From positions 1-21,356 of the forward strand of contig CAZGBY010000031.1 in NCBI GenBank assembly GCA_964524125.1: a DNA stretch of 21,356 bases. The letters run 5' to 3'. Shown in pieces: positions 6,402 to 13,970 of the stretch. Made by a program: the position numbers and the translations under genes. Below the pieces are notes generated by a model. It did no database searches. It had not been told where the DNA came from and saw only the letters and a program-made list of their open reading frames with translations. The first letter of the stretch is position 1, and every line of letters begins with the position of its first letter. This stretch comes from CAG-307 sp964524125. GTDB taxonomy: Bacteria; Bacillota_I; Bacilli_A; Acholeplasmatales; Anaeroplasmataceae.

Positions 6402-8174
6402 TCACTTCTTTCTAATAAGTTCTAATATCTCATCTCCATATTTAGAAACATTTTTTTCACCCATACCTTTAATATTTAAAAGTTCTTCTTTGGTTTTAGG
6501 TTTAATTCTTGTTAGTTCTTTTATAGTATCTTCTTTAAGTACCATATATTTAGGATATCCTAACCTTAATGATTTTCTATCTCTAAAATCTAAAAGTTTT
6601 TCTTCTAAAGTATTCTTATTTAATAATTCATTTAAGAAATTATTTTCTTTATAAATTCTAACCTTATATTCATCACGCTTAAAAAAATCATTATAAAACT
6701 GACCACAAATAAGTTTAGGATAATCAACTTTAGATTTAGCTAAATAACCATCATTTATAAGATGAGAAATTATTTCTTTAACATAATCCTTACTGCCTTT
6801 TATTTTATTATAAAAAGGGCTATAAATCAAATTATACTTTCTAATAATATCATCTTTTATTCCACATAGCATATTAGAAAATACATTAATACCAAAATGA
6901 TTATAATACCTTTTAACTGCCATTAAAATTAATTTAGCATCAACATATACATCAGTATAATTATAAGAATTTATACAGTTAGAGCAGTTTGAACAATTTG
7001 AAGGTAGAACTTGACCAAAATAATTTACTAAATACTCATGCAAGCATTTATTTGTAGTAGAATATTTTATAACATCATTTAATTTATCTCTTTTTATTTT
7101 CTTTAGCCTTTTAATTTCCTCATTATTTAAAGATTCACTATTTTCAATTTGATTAATAAAATATTCGTTTATATATAAATCACCTTCATTAAAAAGCAAT
7201 ATACAAACGCCATATTTACCATCCCTTGAACAACGACCTTGTTGCTGAGACAAGTCTTCTATTGATTCAGGTAGGTCATAATTAATAATATATCTAATAT
7301 CCGGTTTATCAATGCCAAGTCCAAAGCTTGATGTAGCAATCATTATTTTCTTCTTATCCTTAATAAAATAATCTTGATTTATTCTTTTTTCTTCATTTGA
7401 CAAAGCCCCATGATAAAAAGATACACTATAGTTTAATTTAGTAAGTGTATTATATAAAGACTCACAATTCTTTCTTGTTAACGTATATATTATGCCAGAT
7501 AAATCAATATGCTTATCAATGAAATCTGTTATATACTTTAATTTATTAGTACATCTAACTGTTTCATAATAAAGTGTTGGTCTATCAAATGATGATTTAT
7601 ATACATTAGCTTTAATATTTAATTTATTTTGTATATCTTTAATTTTTTCATCGTTAGCAGTTGCAGTAAAACAAGATATAACAGGACGTACTTTTAGTTC
7701 TTTTATAAATTCTTTTATATGTAAATAACTTGGTCTAAAATCATATCCCCATTCAATACAATGAGCCTCATCAATTGTTATTTGTGATATAATTTTATTA
7801 ATTAAAATGTTTTTATATTTTTCATTTTGAAGCCTTTCTGGAGATAAATATAAAAACTTTAACTTGCCATTTTCAAGAAGTTTTAGAGTTTCTTGTTCTT
7901 CTATAGGAGTAGTATTTGAATTTAAAGTACCTGCACAAATATTTTTCATTCTTAAATTCTTAACTTGATCATTCATTAAAGAAATAAGAGGTGATATAAC
8001 TAAAGTTAAACCTTCAAATATAAGACCTGGTACTTGAAATGTAATTGATTTTCCTCCACCTGTAGACATAACACAAATAGTATCACGCCCATTTAAAATA
8101 GAGTCAATACATTCTTCTTGTATTCCTCTAAATGAATCATAATTAAAATATTGTTTTAGTATGTTATATTTCAT
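6402..8174 (-). CDS. recQ: RecQ-family ATP-dependent DNA helicase
   Basis: This 590-residue 3'-5' DNA helicase has the Walker A motif MSTGGGKSI, the DEAH box IDEAHC, motif VI QQQGRCSRDG, a zinc-binding region with CLHEYLVNYFG and CSNCSNC, a winged-helix stretch, and a C-terminal HRDC domain (about the last 80 residues, ending with the helix-hairpin-helix-like LLNIKGMGEKNVSKYGDEIL). Two family motifs are unusual: the aromatic-rich loop reads DEAHCIEWGYDFRP, one residue shorter than DEAHCISQWGHDFRP, and motif VI has CS where AG is usual. The ATG at 8174 is chosen because AAGGTG lies 6 nt upstream; a GTG at 8183 overlaps that site. It is the first gene of the run leading to spoVM. Confidence 0.94.
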   Translation of the reverse strand: MKYNILKQYFNYDSFRGIQEECIDSILNGRDTICVMSTGGGKSITFQVPGLIFEGLTLVISPLISLMNDQVKNLRMKNICAGTLNSNTTPIEEQETLKLLENGKLKFLYLSPERLQNEKYKNILINKIISQITIDEAHCIEWGYDFRPSYLHIKEFIKELKVRPVISCFTATANDEKIKDIQNKLNIKANVYKSSFDRPTLYYETVRCTNKLKYITDFIDKHIDLSGIIYTLTRKNCESLYNTLTKLNYSVSFYHGALSNEEKRINQDYFIKDKKKIMIATSSFGLGIDKPDIRYIINYDLPESIEDLSQQQGRCSRDGKYGVCILLFNEGDLYINEYFINQIENSESLNNEEIKRLKKIKRDKLNDVIKYSTTNKCLHEYLVNYFGQVLPSNCSNCSNCINSYNYTDVYVDAKLILMAVKRYYNHFGINVFSNMLCGIKDDIIRKYNLIYSPFYNKIKGSKDYVKEIISHLINDGYLAKSKVDYPKLICGQFYNDFFKRDEYKVRIYKENNFLNELLNKNTLEEKLLDFRDRKSLRLGYPKYMVLKEDTIKELTRIKPKTKEELLNIKGMGEKNVSKYGDEILELIRKK

Positions 8175-8242
8175 TTGTATCACCTTTTTGTGTGAATAAT
8201 ATCAACCCACATCTAAAAAGTGGTTTTACACACATTTATTGA

Positions 8243-8391
8243 AAAAAGAAAATTATATTAAATAAATTATATAAAGGAGACTTTATACCCAATGATCATC
8301 ATGTCATCCCTATCTTATTATGAATTTATAATTCTATTTTCTTAATTTTTCTTTTTTAAGGTTATTATAATTCTAATATAATTTTCTTTTT
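8243..8391. repeat. 18-bp perfect inverted repeat in the recQ leader
   Basis: AAAAAGAAAATTATATTA at 8243-8260 is repeated in exact reverse complement at 8374-8391, with 113 nt between the arms. The whole unit (149 nt) lies inside the long recQ leader. It could fold as a long RNA stem or be the remnant of a small non-autonomous element; no clear target-site duplication flanks it. The arms are strongly AT, so chance is not excluded. Confidence 0.5.
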
Positions 8392-8400
8392 ACATTTTGT

Positions 8401-8429
8401 ATTCTATTATAAGTTGAACATCTTGTCAA
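8401..8429 (-). promoter_or_regulatory. Consensus promoter of the recQ-def-rlmN-PASTA-rsgA-rpe run
   Basis: On the minus strand TTGACA (8424-8429), a 17-nt spacer and TAGAAT (8401-8406) form a near-consensus sigma-A promoter. The predicted transcript start near 8394 leaves an unusually long leader of about 220 nt before the recQ ATG. Confidence 0.7.
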
Positions 8430-8503
8430 TACTTATAAAGTTTTATAGTTTTCTAAAATCCTTTTAATAGCCGTTATTGAGTAATATCTTTATTATATTT
8501 TTT

Positions 8504-8545
8504 AGAAAAAAAGGTTAAATTAGCCCTAAATAAGCTCATTTAACC
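8504..8545 (-). terminator. Rho-independent terminator of the nrdG-GH95 operon
   Basis: On the minus strand GGTTAAAT (8538-8545) pairs with ATTTAACC (8513-8520), extended inward by GAGC/GGCT-type pairs, and is followed by a run of seven T residues. The hairpin begins inside the last codons of the GH95 gene. Confidence 0.8.
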
Positions 8546-10643
8546 CTTCTTTTAGAAGAAAATTTTTTTCTTCATTTTTTATGAAAATTTTTACTTTTTT
8601 CTTAGATTTTGACCAAATATGAAGTTTATATACTTCATTATCTTTAAAATACATACTCATTTTAAGTCCATTTTTTAAATATACATTTTCATATTTTACA
8701 TATGAAATTTTACAAGAAAGTGCTGGCAATATATAAATTTCATCATTTCGTTCTTGTAATATCATCTCACTAATTCCGGCAGCAACTCCAAAATTACCAT
8801 CAATTTGAAAAGGTGGATGTAAGTCTAAATACCCTTTTGAAATACTATTTTCTTTCATATCTTTAAACTTTGAATAACATAGTTCACTTTCTTTAAGCCT
8901 GGCTAAATAACAAATAATCCAAGCCATACTCCAACCTGTATGACCTCCCCCATTTAAAAGTCTTTTATTAATAGTATTTAAAGCCCCATTAAATAATTTA
9001 GGATTAGATTCATTAATAATATTTGATGGATATAGTCCATATAGCATTGAAATATGTCTATGACCTGGCTCTAGTTCTTTATAATCCTTATCCCATTCAC
9101 ATATAGTATTATCTTTAGTTAATTTAATATCAGGTAAGTTATTTAGAATTTTTTCATATTTATTATCATACTTTTTATTTAAAGTTTTAAATGCTAAAAT
9201 AGTTTTTGAAAACAAATCATGAAGTATTTCTATGTCCATAGTTGTATATGATGCAATATGCGCCTTATAACCTTTATAATTATAAGAATTTTCAGGAGAT
9301 AAAGAACATCCAAGTATATACTTACCTTCATTATTTTTCTTTAAAACATCTACAAAAAAATCACAAGCATCCTTCATTATATATAAATATTTATTTAAAT
9401 GCTTTATATTGTTTGTATACTCATAATATTCATAAATAAAGAGTGATAACCAAGCACCTCCAAAAGGCCAATATGTTGCAGGCAAATATTTATCACAAGG
9501 TGATACGTCTGCATAAATATCAGCATTATGGAATGCTACAAAACCACGTGCATTATACATTTTTTTTGCTAAATATTTACCATTTTTATGTATACGTTTT
9601 AATAAATCAAAATAAGGAGAGGTCATTTCAAATAAGCCTTGCCTTAAACACGCAAAATAGTTCATCTGAAAATTAATGTTTATAGTATATTTACAATCCC
9701 ATCTAGGGAAGATATCTTCACACCATATACCTTGCAAATTTGCAGGTTGTGAATTTCCACGTGATGAAGATATTAGTAAATATTTTGAAAATGCATATAA
9801 TTTATTTATATCAGAATCAGATGTTTCTAAATTATGATCAAATGATTTAAAATCATTAATATGTTCTTCTTTAATAGTATTATAATCTATTTTTTTAAGC
9901 CTATGTTCTAATGTTTTAATTACAAATTTATAGTTAAATGTAGTATCTAGTGTTATATATAACTTAATAGTTTTAGATGAAGTAACTACTAAATTAGAAC
10001 CAATATTAGTTAAGATACCATCAACTTCACATTTAACTAAAATACCTAGCATATCCTTTTTATTATAATTATATTTAAGTAATAATGAATTTTTATTAGA
10101 AGTTAAACTATCATATAATTTATCTCTATCTAATGTAATATTTAAGTCAATTTTATTTTCAGAATTTATGCTATAACATATTACTTTTTTATGGAAGCTT
10201 GCAAAAGCTTCAATATTTATAATATTATTATTTTGTTCATAATAAATACTTAAAATACCCTTATTAAGATCAAGATTTCTTTTATAATTTCTAACTTCTG
10301 TCTTATCTTTAAAGTCAATATATAAATTCCCCGCTGTGGTATAAATACTTTTACCTTTAGGAGATGAAAATGAACAAAGCTTAAGTAAGTCTTCAGCTTC
10401 TTCAATTTTACCATCTTCTACTAACTTTAAAACTTCAGGATAATATTTTATAAAATTTTTATTATATCTTTTAATATTTTTATTTCCAAGCCATAATGTA
10501 TCTGCATTAAGAACTATTTTTTCACTATATGGATTACCATATACCATGGCGCCCATATGGGCATTACCTAGTGGGGTTGCATCATTAAATGATTCTTTAT
10601 TCTTATTGTTTGTATCAGCATAGAAGTTATAATTTAGTAACAC
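8526..10643 (-). CDS. Glycoside hydrolase family 95 protein (1,2-alpha-L-fucosidase/galactosidase type)
   Basis: This 705-residue protein matches GH95, inverting enzymes that cut terminal alpha-1,2-fucose (or L-galactose) from glycans. The N-terminal family signature is clear (ATPLGNAHMGAMVYG, then LNADTLWLGNK). In the (alpha/alpha)6 domain the residues equivalent to the Bifidobacterium AfcA catalytic set can be placed: N322/N324 in TININFQMNYF, E451 in SLSPENSY and D615 in PFQIDGNFG. No signal peptide is visible, so the substrate must be imported or intracellular. The start is a GTG directly abutting the nrdG stop codon (no gap), with AGAGG inside the end of nrdG, so the two are coupled. No sugar transporter or fucose pathway gene is nearby. 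Confidence 0.88.
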   Translation of the reverse strand: MLLNYNFYADTNNKNKESFNDATPLGNAHMGAMVYGNPYSEKIVLNADTLWLGNKNIKRYNKNFIKYYPEVLKLVEDGKIEEAEDLLKLCSFSSPKGKSIYTTAGNLYIDFKDKTEVRNYKRNLDLNKGILSIYYEQNNNIINIEAFASFHKKVICYSINSENKIDLNITLDRDKLYDSLTSNKNSLLLKYNYNKKDMLGILVKCEVDGILTNIGSNLVVTSSKTIKLYITLDTTFNYKFVIKTLEHRLKKIDYNTIKEEHINDFKSFDHNLETSDSDINKLYAFSKYLLISSSRGNSQPANLQGIWCEDIFPRWDCKYTININFQMNYFACLRQGLFEMTSPYFDLLKRIHKNGKYLAKKMYNARGFVAFHNADIYADVSPCDKYLPATYWPFGGAWLSLFIYEYYEYTNNIKHLNKYLYIMKDACDFFVDVLKKNNEGKYILGCSLSPENSYNYKGYKAHIASYTTMDIEILHDLFSKTILAFKTLNKKYDNKYEKILNNLPDIKLTKDNTICEWDKDYKELEPGHRHISMLYGLYPSNIINESNPKLFNGALNTINKRLLNGGGHTGWSMAWIICYLARLKESELCYSKFKDMKENSISKGYLDLHPPFQIDGNFGVAAGISEMILQERNDEIYILPALSCKISYVKYENVYLKNGLKMSMYFKDNEVYKLHIWSKSKKKVKIFIKNEEKNFLLKEGLNELI

Positions 10644-11180
10644 TTAAAAAGACCTCTTTTCATTTAAAGGATGTAATATTAATTTATTACTTTTTAAAGT
10701 CTCTTTTATATCTATTATTCTTTGATTAGATGATCCTTTAAAAAGTAATGATATATCTTTTTTACTTTCATCAAACCTGCCATCTACAAGTATATCAATA
10801 TTACTTATAATATCGTCAATATATACAGTATTACATCTAGCATTAGTTTTTAACTCTTCATATGTAAATCCAGTATATATCCATATATCCTTATCATTAT
10901 ATATTTCTTTAACTTTTTTAATAAGCTTTAATACAGTTTCTTGATTTTCTTTTTCTAAAGGTTCTCCGCCAAGTATTGTTAAACCATTTATATACTCAGG
11001 ACTTAAAGATGCAATAATTTCACCCATTACTTCATCAGTAAATAAATTACCATAATTAAAATCCCATGCAATACTGTTAAAACATCCCTTACAATAGTGT
11101 TTACAACCACTTACAAATAAAGATACTCTAACACCATTACCATTTGCAATATCATATTTTTTTATATTAGCGTAGTTCAT
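10644..11180 (-). CDS. nrdG: Anaerobic ribonucleotide reductase-activating protein NrdG
   Basis: NrdG is a small radical-SAM enzyme that installs the glycyl radical on the anaerobic ribonucleotide reductase NrdD. The 178-residue protein has the cluster motif CKHYCKGC (C-x3-C-x2-C), preceded by GNGVRVSLFVSGC and followed by the NrdG-typical WDFNYG and ILGGEPLEKEN. AAGGTGG lies about 7 nt before the ATG. nrdD, the usual neighbour upstream, is not in the window. Other short glycyl-radical activases are possible, but the full pattern fits NrdG. It is directly coupled to the GH95 gene, an unexpected partner. Confidence 0.9.
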   Translation of the reverse strand: MNYANIKKYDIANGNGVRVSLFVSGCKHYCKGCFNSIAWDFNYGNLFTDEVMGEIIASLSPEYINGLTILGGEPLEKENQETVLKLIKKVKEIYNDKDIWIYTGFTYEELKTNARCNTVYIDDIISNIDILVDGRFDESKKDISLLFKGSSNQRIIDIKETLKSNKLILHPLNEKRSF

Positions 11181-11197
11181 AAATATACCACCTTATT

Positions 11198-11243
11198 TAT
11201 AAATTATAAAATCTAGTATTAAAACTAGATTTTATAATTTATA
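11198..11243 (-). repeat. 19-bp perfect hairpin between the membrane-protein gene and nrdG
   Basis: The segment 11198-11216 and its exact reverse complement 11225-11243 form a 19-bp stem with an 8-nt loop, starting right after the stop codon of the upstream gene and ending 17 nt before the nrdG ATG. There is no clear T-run, so it may be a weak terminator, an mRNA-stability stem or a regulatory structure controlling nrdG. Confidence 0.7.
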
Positions 11244-12131
11244 TTAATTTAATTTTGTTCTTTTTGTTTCCTTATTCATTAAATACACAGGATAAATTAA
11301 TCCTAATAGTGTAAATATTAATGCCATTACCATATCATAAATAAATCCAGCCTTGATTTGCGAATCTTTCATATTTATAGTAAATTCAGTTACTCCACCA
11401 CTTATAAATATATATGCAAATAATACACTTAATAAGATAAACACAATTGATGTCAGCAAAACAATTAAAATCATGAATTTATTTACTTTTCCCTTCATTT
11501 GTTTATAAAACATTGTACCTAAATAAGAAGCTAAATAGCCTGAAAATGCAGATACTACTCCAACCATTAATAAAATAAAAGATAGTACAGCACCAATAAG
11601 TCCACCTAGACATGCGCCTAAAAAGCCCATAATATAATTATTTGGTTGAGACTCAAATTCCTTATTCTCATTTTCAATTTTATCTTTAAGATTTAAATAT
11701 TCCTCTTCAGATAGTGTAATTTTTTCATCATGGATTTGACAAACCTTAGGATTTTCAAGTAAAACACCTGATATAGGAGAGTGTGTTATTCCGTTTATAT
11801 TCATTTCTTTTAACAAATTGATAGCCATTTCTAAAAATTCTTTTGCCTTTTTAGCGCAACTAGCTCCTATCCAACCATTCATTCTAATAACAATTCCATA
11901 ATCATTATGAAAAAAATTTAAGAATCTATATTTTATTTTCCTAAATCTATTAATTATAAATTCTTTTTGTTCATTATTTAAATAACATGATATTGAAATT
12001 TTTAAAGGCCAAGTAGTTTCAAATACATTATAGTATGCGTTTACTTCATAACCTTCTATAATTCCATATGCATTATTCTTTTTCACTTCTAAACCTTTTT
12101 CTTCTAAAAATCTTTTAATTTTCTTATTCAT
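11244..12131 (-). CDS. Unknown protein with cytosolic N-terminal domain and about four membrane segments
   Basis: I do not recognise this 295-residue protein. Residues 1-160 form a soluble mixed alpha/beta region with many charged residues, containing the stretch RMNGWIGASCAKKAKEFLEMAINLL. A glycine-rich hydrophobic stretch (about 168-205, GFLGACLGGLIGAVLSFILL and onward) could make one or two membrane passes, followed by segments at about 217-240 and 265-286 and a basic tail KETKRTKLN. It has its own promoter (TTGAAA/TATAAT) and GAGG ribosome site. The hairpin after its stop separates it from nrdG. Function unknown. Confidence 0.75.
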   Translation of the reverse strand: MNKKIKRFLEEKGLEVKKNNAYGIIEGYEVNAYYNVFETTWPLKISISCYLNNEQKEFIINRFRKIKYRFLNFFHNDYGIVIRMNGWIGASCAKKAKEFLEMAINLLKEMNINGITHSPISGVLLENPKVCQIHDEKITLSEEEYLNLKDKIENENKEFESQPNNYIMGFLGACLGGLIGAVLSFILLMVGVVSAFSGYLASYLGTMFYKQMKGKVNKFMILIVLLTSIVFILLSVLFAYIFISGGVTEFTINMKDSQIKAGFIYDMVMALIFTLLGLIYPVYLMNKETKRTKLN

Positions 12132-12158
12132 ATTTCTTCCTCTTTTCTTTACAGTATT

Positions 12159-12186
12159 ATTATAACATCTTTTGTCATATTTTCAA
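12159..12186 (-). promoter_or_regulatory. Promoter of the 295-residue membrane-protein gene
   Basis: On the minus strand TTGAAA (12181-12186), a 16-nt spacer and TGT-TATAAT (hexamer 12159-12164, extended -10) lie about 30 nt before the start codon at 12131. Confidence 0.7.
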
Positions 12187-12239
12187 ATCTAGTAAACGTA
12201 TTTTTATCTGTATATTAAGATATATTAATTTAAAAATTT

Positions 12240-12281
12240 AAAAAAGCTAAAAGAGTTTTATAAATTAAGTAATCTTTTAGC
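12240..12281 (-). terminator. Rho-independent terminator of the Nudix gene
   Basis: On the minus strand GCTAAAAGA (12273-12281) pairs with TCTTTTAGC (12246-12254), followed by six T residues. The first arm lies in the last codons of the Nudix gene. Confidence 0.75.
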
Positions 12282-12782
12282 CTCTTCTAATATAGGTAAT
12301 TCTCTTTGAGCTATAAGACGTCCTAGTTTAGAATTACTATATTTATTATATTCTTTAATTGCTCCATCTAAAGTGGTTTTAAAAGTTTCAAAATGATATT
12401 CGTTTTCTTCATAATCAGTTAAGTTTTTATCACCAATTGATTTAATTTTACATAAGTAATAATGGTTAATATTATTTCTATTAAGCAAATTATAAAAATC
12501 ACTAACAACACCAATCTTATGAACAACATCAACTTCTACTCCTAATTCTTCTTTAAGTTCTCTTTTAACACTATATTCTAAATTTTCACCATCTTCAACT
12601 CCACCACCAGAAGTTTCTATCCAGGTACAATTTCCAAAGATATCATTTCTTTTACCTTTTATAAAATAAAAATTATATTCATCATCATAAACTATCGCTC
12701 TTGCGATTTGACGTTTATGATAAATATAATCATTTGGCCATTCATTATCTTCTAGTTCTAAATATAATTCATTATCTTTCAT
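12258..12782 (-). CDS. Nudix hydrolase
   Basis: Nudix enzymes cleave nucleoside diphosphates linked to another group. This 174-residue protein has an intact Nudix box at residues 60-82: G60, E66, then RELKEELGV at 74-82, matching G-x5-E-x7-R-E-U-x-E-E-x-G-U exactly, so it should bind metal and be active. Substrate cannot be inferred from the box. The start ATG at 12782 has GGAG 9 nt upstream, and a TTGATA/TATAAT promoter lies just before it. It is a single-gene transcript by promoter and terminator placement. Confidence 0.93.
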   Translation of the reverse strand: MKDNELYLELEDNEWPNDYIYHKRQIARAIVYDDEYNFYFIKGKRNDIFGNCTWIETSGGGVEDGENLEYSVKRELKEELGVEVDVVHKIGVVSDFYNLLNRNNINHYYLCKIKSIGDKNLTDYEENEYHFETFKTTLDGAIKEYNKYSNSKLGRLIAQRELPILEEAKRLLNL

Positions 12783-12817
12783 TTTTTAGTACTCCATTCA
12801 ATCTAATTCTATTAAAT

Positions 12818-12845
12818 ATTATACTATTTTTATAAATAATATCAA
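12818..12845 (-). promoter_or_regulatory. Promoter of the Nudix gene
   Basis: On the minus strand TTGATA (12840-12845), a 16-nt spacer and TATAAT (12818-12823), about 35 nt before the start codon at 12782. Confidence 0.65.
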
Positions 12846-12923
12846 TAAAAATACTTTCTTTCAATATTTATGCAACTTGTTTTTATTCTTTTACTTTCAT
12901 CTAAATCCATTGTAACTTAAAAA

Positions 12924-13901
12924 TTAACTATAAATTATTTTTATTTTCTTAGAAAATATTTTATTTTCATTATAATATATAAAAAGTATTTCTTCTTTAA
13001 TATCTAAATAAAAACTAATATTATTATCGTAATAACATTTAATATCATCATCAATTTCTAAAGAAAAATCATAACCATTAATATTATAAACACCTTTATT
13101 TAATACAGTATATAATTTCATATTTAAAGCTTTATCTAAATATTTTTTATGATTTTCCCAATCATTTGAATCATTAATTGTAACTATTACAATATTCTTA
13201 CCTAAATAAGATGCATAATTAACTAATACTCGTTTACTTGATTTTGTATATCCAGTTTTTCCAGCTATAAAACGATTATCACTAAATAATAACTTATCCT
13301 TATTTTGTAAATAAAAAGTTGTACCTTCACGTGATTTAATTTTTATTTCGTGAGTTGATGAAATTTTATAAAAATATTCATTTTCCATAGCGTATGACAT
13401 TAAAAGTGCCATATCATATGAAGTTGACTTGTTTTCAGTATCACTATCTAGTCCAGATGGATTTTGAAATATTGATGAGGTCATTTTAAGTTCCTTACAT
13501 TTGTTATTCATTAGTTCAATAAAAGAATTGTAACCATATTTATAGCTTCTAGCAAGAGCGTTTGCACAATCATTTCCACTTCTTAGCATTAATCCATAAA
13601 GTAAATCTAATACTGTATAATGTTCATTTTCTTTTAAATATACTTTTGAACCTTCTATTTGAGTATCTTCTTTTAATATTTGAATTTCATCATATAAAGA
13701 CATATTTTCAATCGCAACTATAGCTGTTAAGATTTTTGTTGTAGATGCAACTAGTGATATTTCATTATAATTATTTCCTTCTATTACTGTTTTCGAATTA
13801 ACATCATATACTATATAACTAGATACATTATATGCTATAGTAGATTTTGGAAGTATTATTAGTAATATTGATAAATATATTAGTATAAGTATTCTTTTCA
13901 G
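12924..13901 (-). CDS. D-alanyl-D-alanine carboxypeptidase (DacF/PBP5-type), probable CTG start
   Basis: This serine peptidase trims the terminal D-Ala from peptidoglycan stem peptides outside the cell. Read from CTG at 13901 it has 325 residues with a hydrophobic signal sequence (about 2-23) and all three active-site motifs: S53-T-T-K56 (SxxK), S108-G-N110 and K215-T-G217. The first ATG in frame, at 13703, would remove both the signal sequence and the catalytic serine, so it cannot be the true start of an active enzyme. AGGTGA lies 6 nt before the CTG, and an in-frame TGA lies just upstream; no ATG, GTG or TTG exists between. The C-terminal part (about 240-325) is shorter than a full PBP5 C-terminal domain. 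A role in sporulation is possible but not shown. Confidence 0.88.
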   Translation of the reverse strand: MKRILILIYLSILLIILPKSTIAYNVSSYIVYDVNSKTVIEGNNYNEISLVASTTKILTAIVAIENMSLYDEIQILKEDTQIEGSKVYLKENEHYTVLDLLYGLMLRSGNDCANALARSYKYGYNSFIELMNNKCKELKMTSSIFQNPSGLDSDTENKSTSYDMALLMSYAMENEYFYKISSTHEIKIKSREGTTFYLQNKDKLLFSDNRFIAGKTGYTKSSKRVLVNYASYLGKNIVIVTINDSNDWENHKKYLDKALNMKLYTVLNKGVYNINGYDFSLEIDDDIKCYYDNNISFYLDIKEEILFIYYNENKIFSKKIKIIYS

Positions 13902-13936
13902 TTTAACTCACCTAATATAATAGTATGAAAAGAATA

Positions 13937-13966
13937 TAATAAAAAGTACCTTTTTGGGGTACTTTT
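13937..13966 (-). terminator. Rho-independent terminator after the ABC transporter gene
   Basis: AAAAGTACC and GGTACTTTT (13942-13950 and 13958-13966) form a perfect 9-bp stem with a 7-nt loop, 4 nt after the ABC transporter stop codon, followed on the minus strand by a T-rich tract. Confidence 0.85.
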
Positions 13967-13970
13967 AATA

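Larger units (their letters stand above)
8184..8525. other. Non-coding leader region between recQ and the GH95 gene
   Basis: About 340 nt without a convincing gene. It holds the recQ promoter, its long leader with the 18-bp inverted repeat, and the T-run of the GH95 terminator at the far end. A 17-codon plus-strand frame at 8293-8346 preceded by AAGGAGA is the only small ORF with a ribosome site, but the evidence for it is thin. No known riboswitch class was recognised. Confidence 0.5.

Noticed and set aside
8203..8230. Partial resemblance of the recQ 5' leader (ATGTGGGTTG on the minus strand) to the hairpin after the CorC-type gene
   Set aside because: Only about 10 nt are shared, the surrounding sequence differs, and no third copy was seen.
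8293..8346. A 17-codon plus-strand frame (MIIMSSLSYYEFIILFS) with AAGGAGA upstream
   Set aside because: Very short, ribosome-site spacing is long, no clear promoter or terminator on that strand, and no recognised toxin or peptide family; it lies between the arms of the inverted repeat.
9242..9676. Two plus-strand frames inside the GH95 gene
   Set aside because: Antisense overlap of a gene with clear catalytic motifs; biased composition and no ribosome site.
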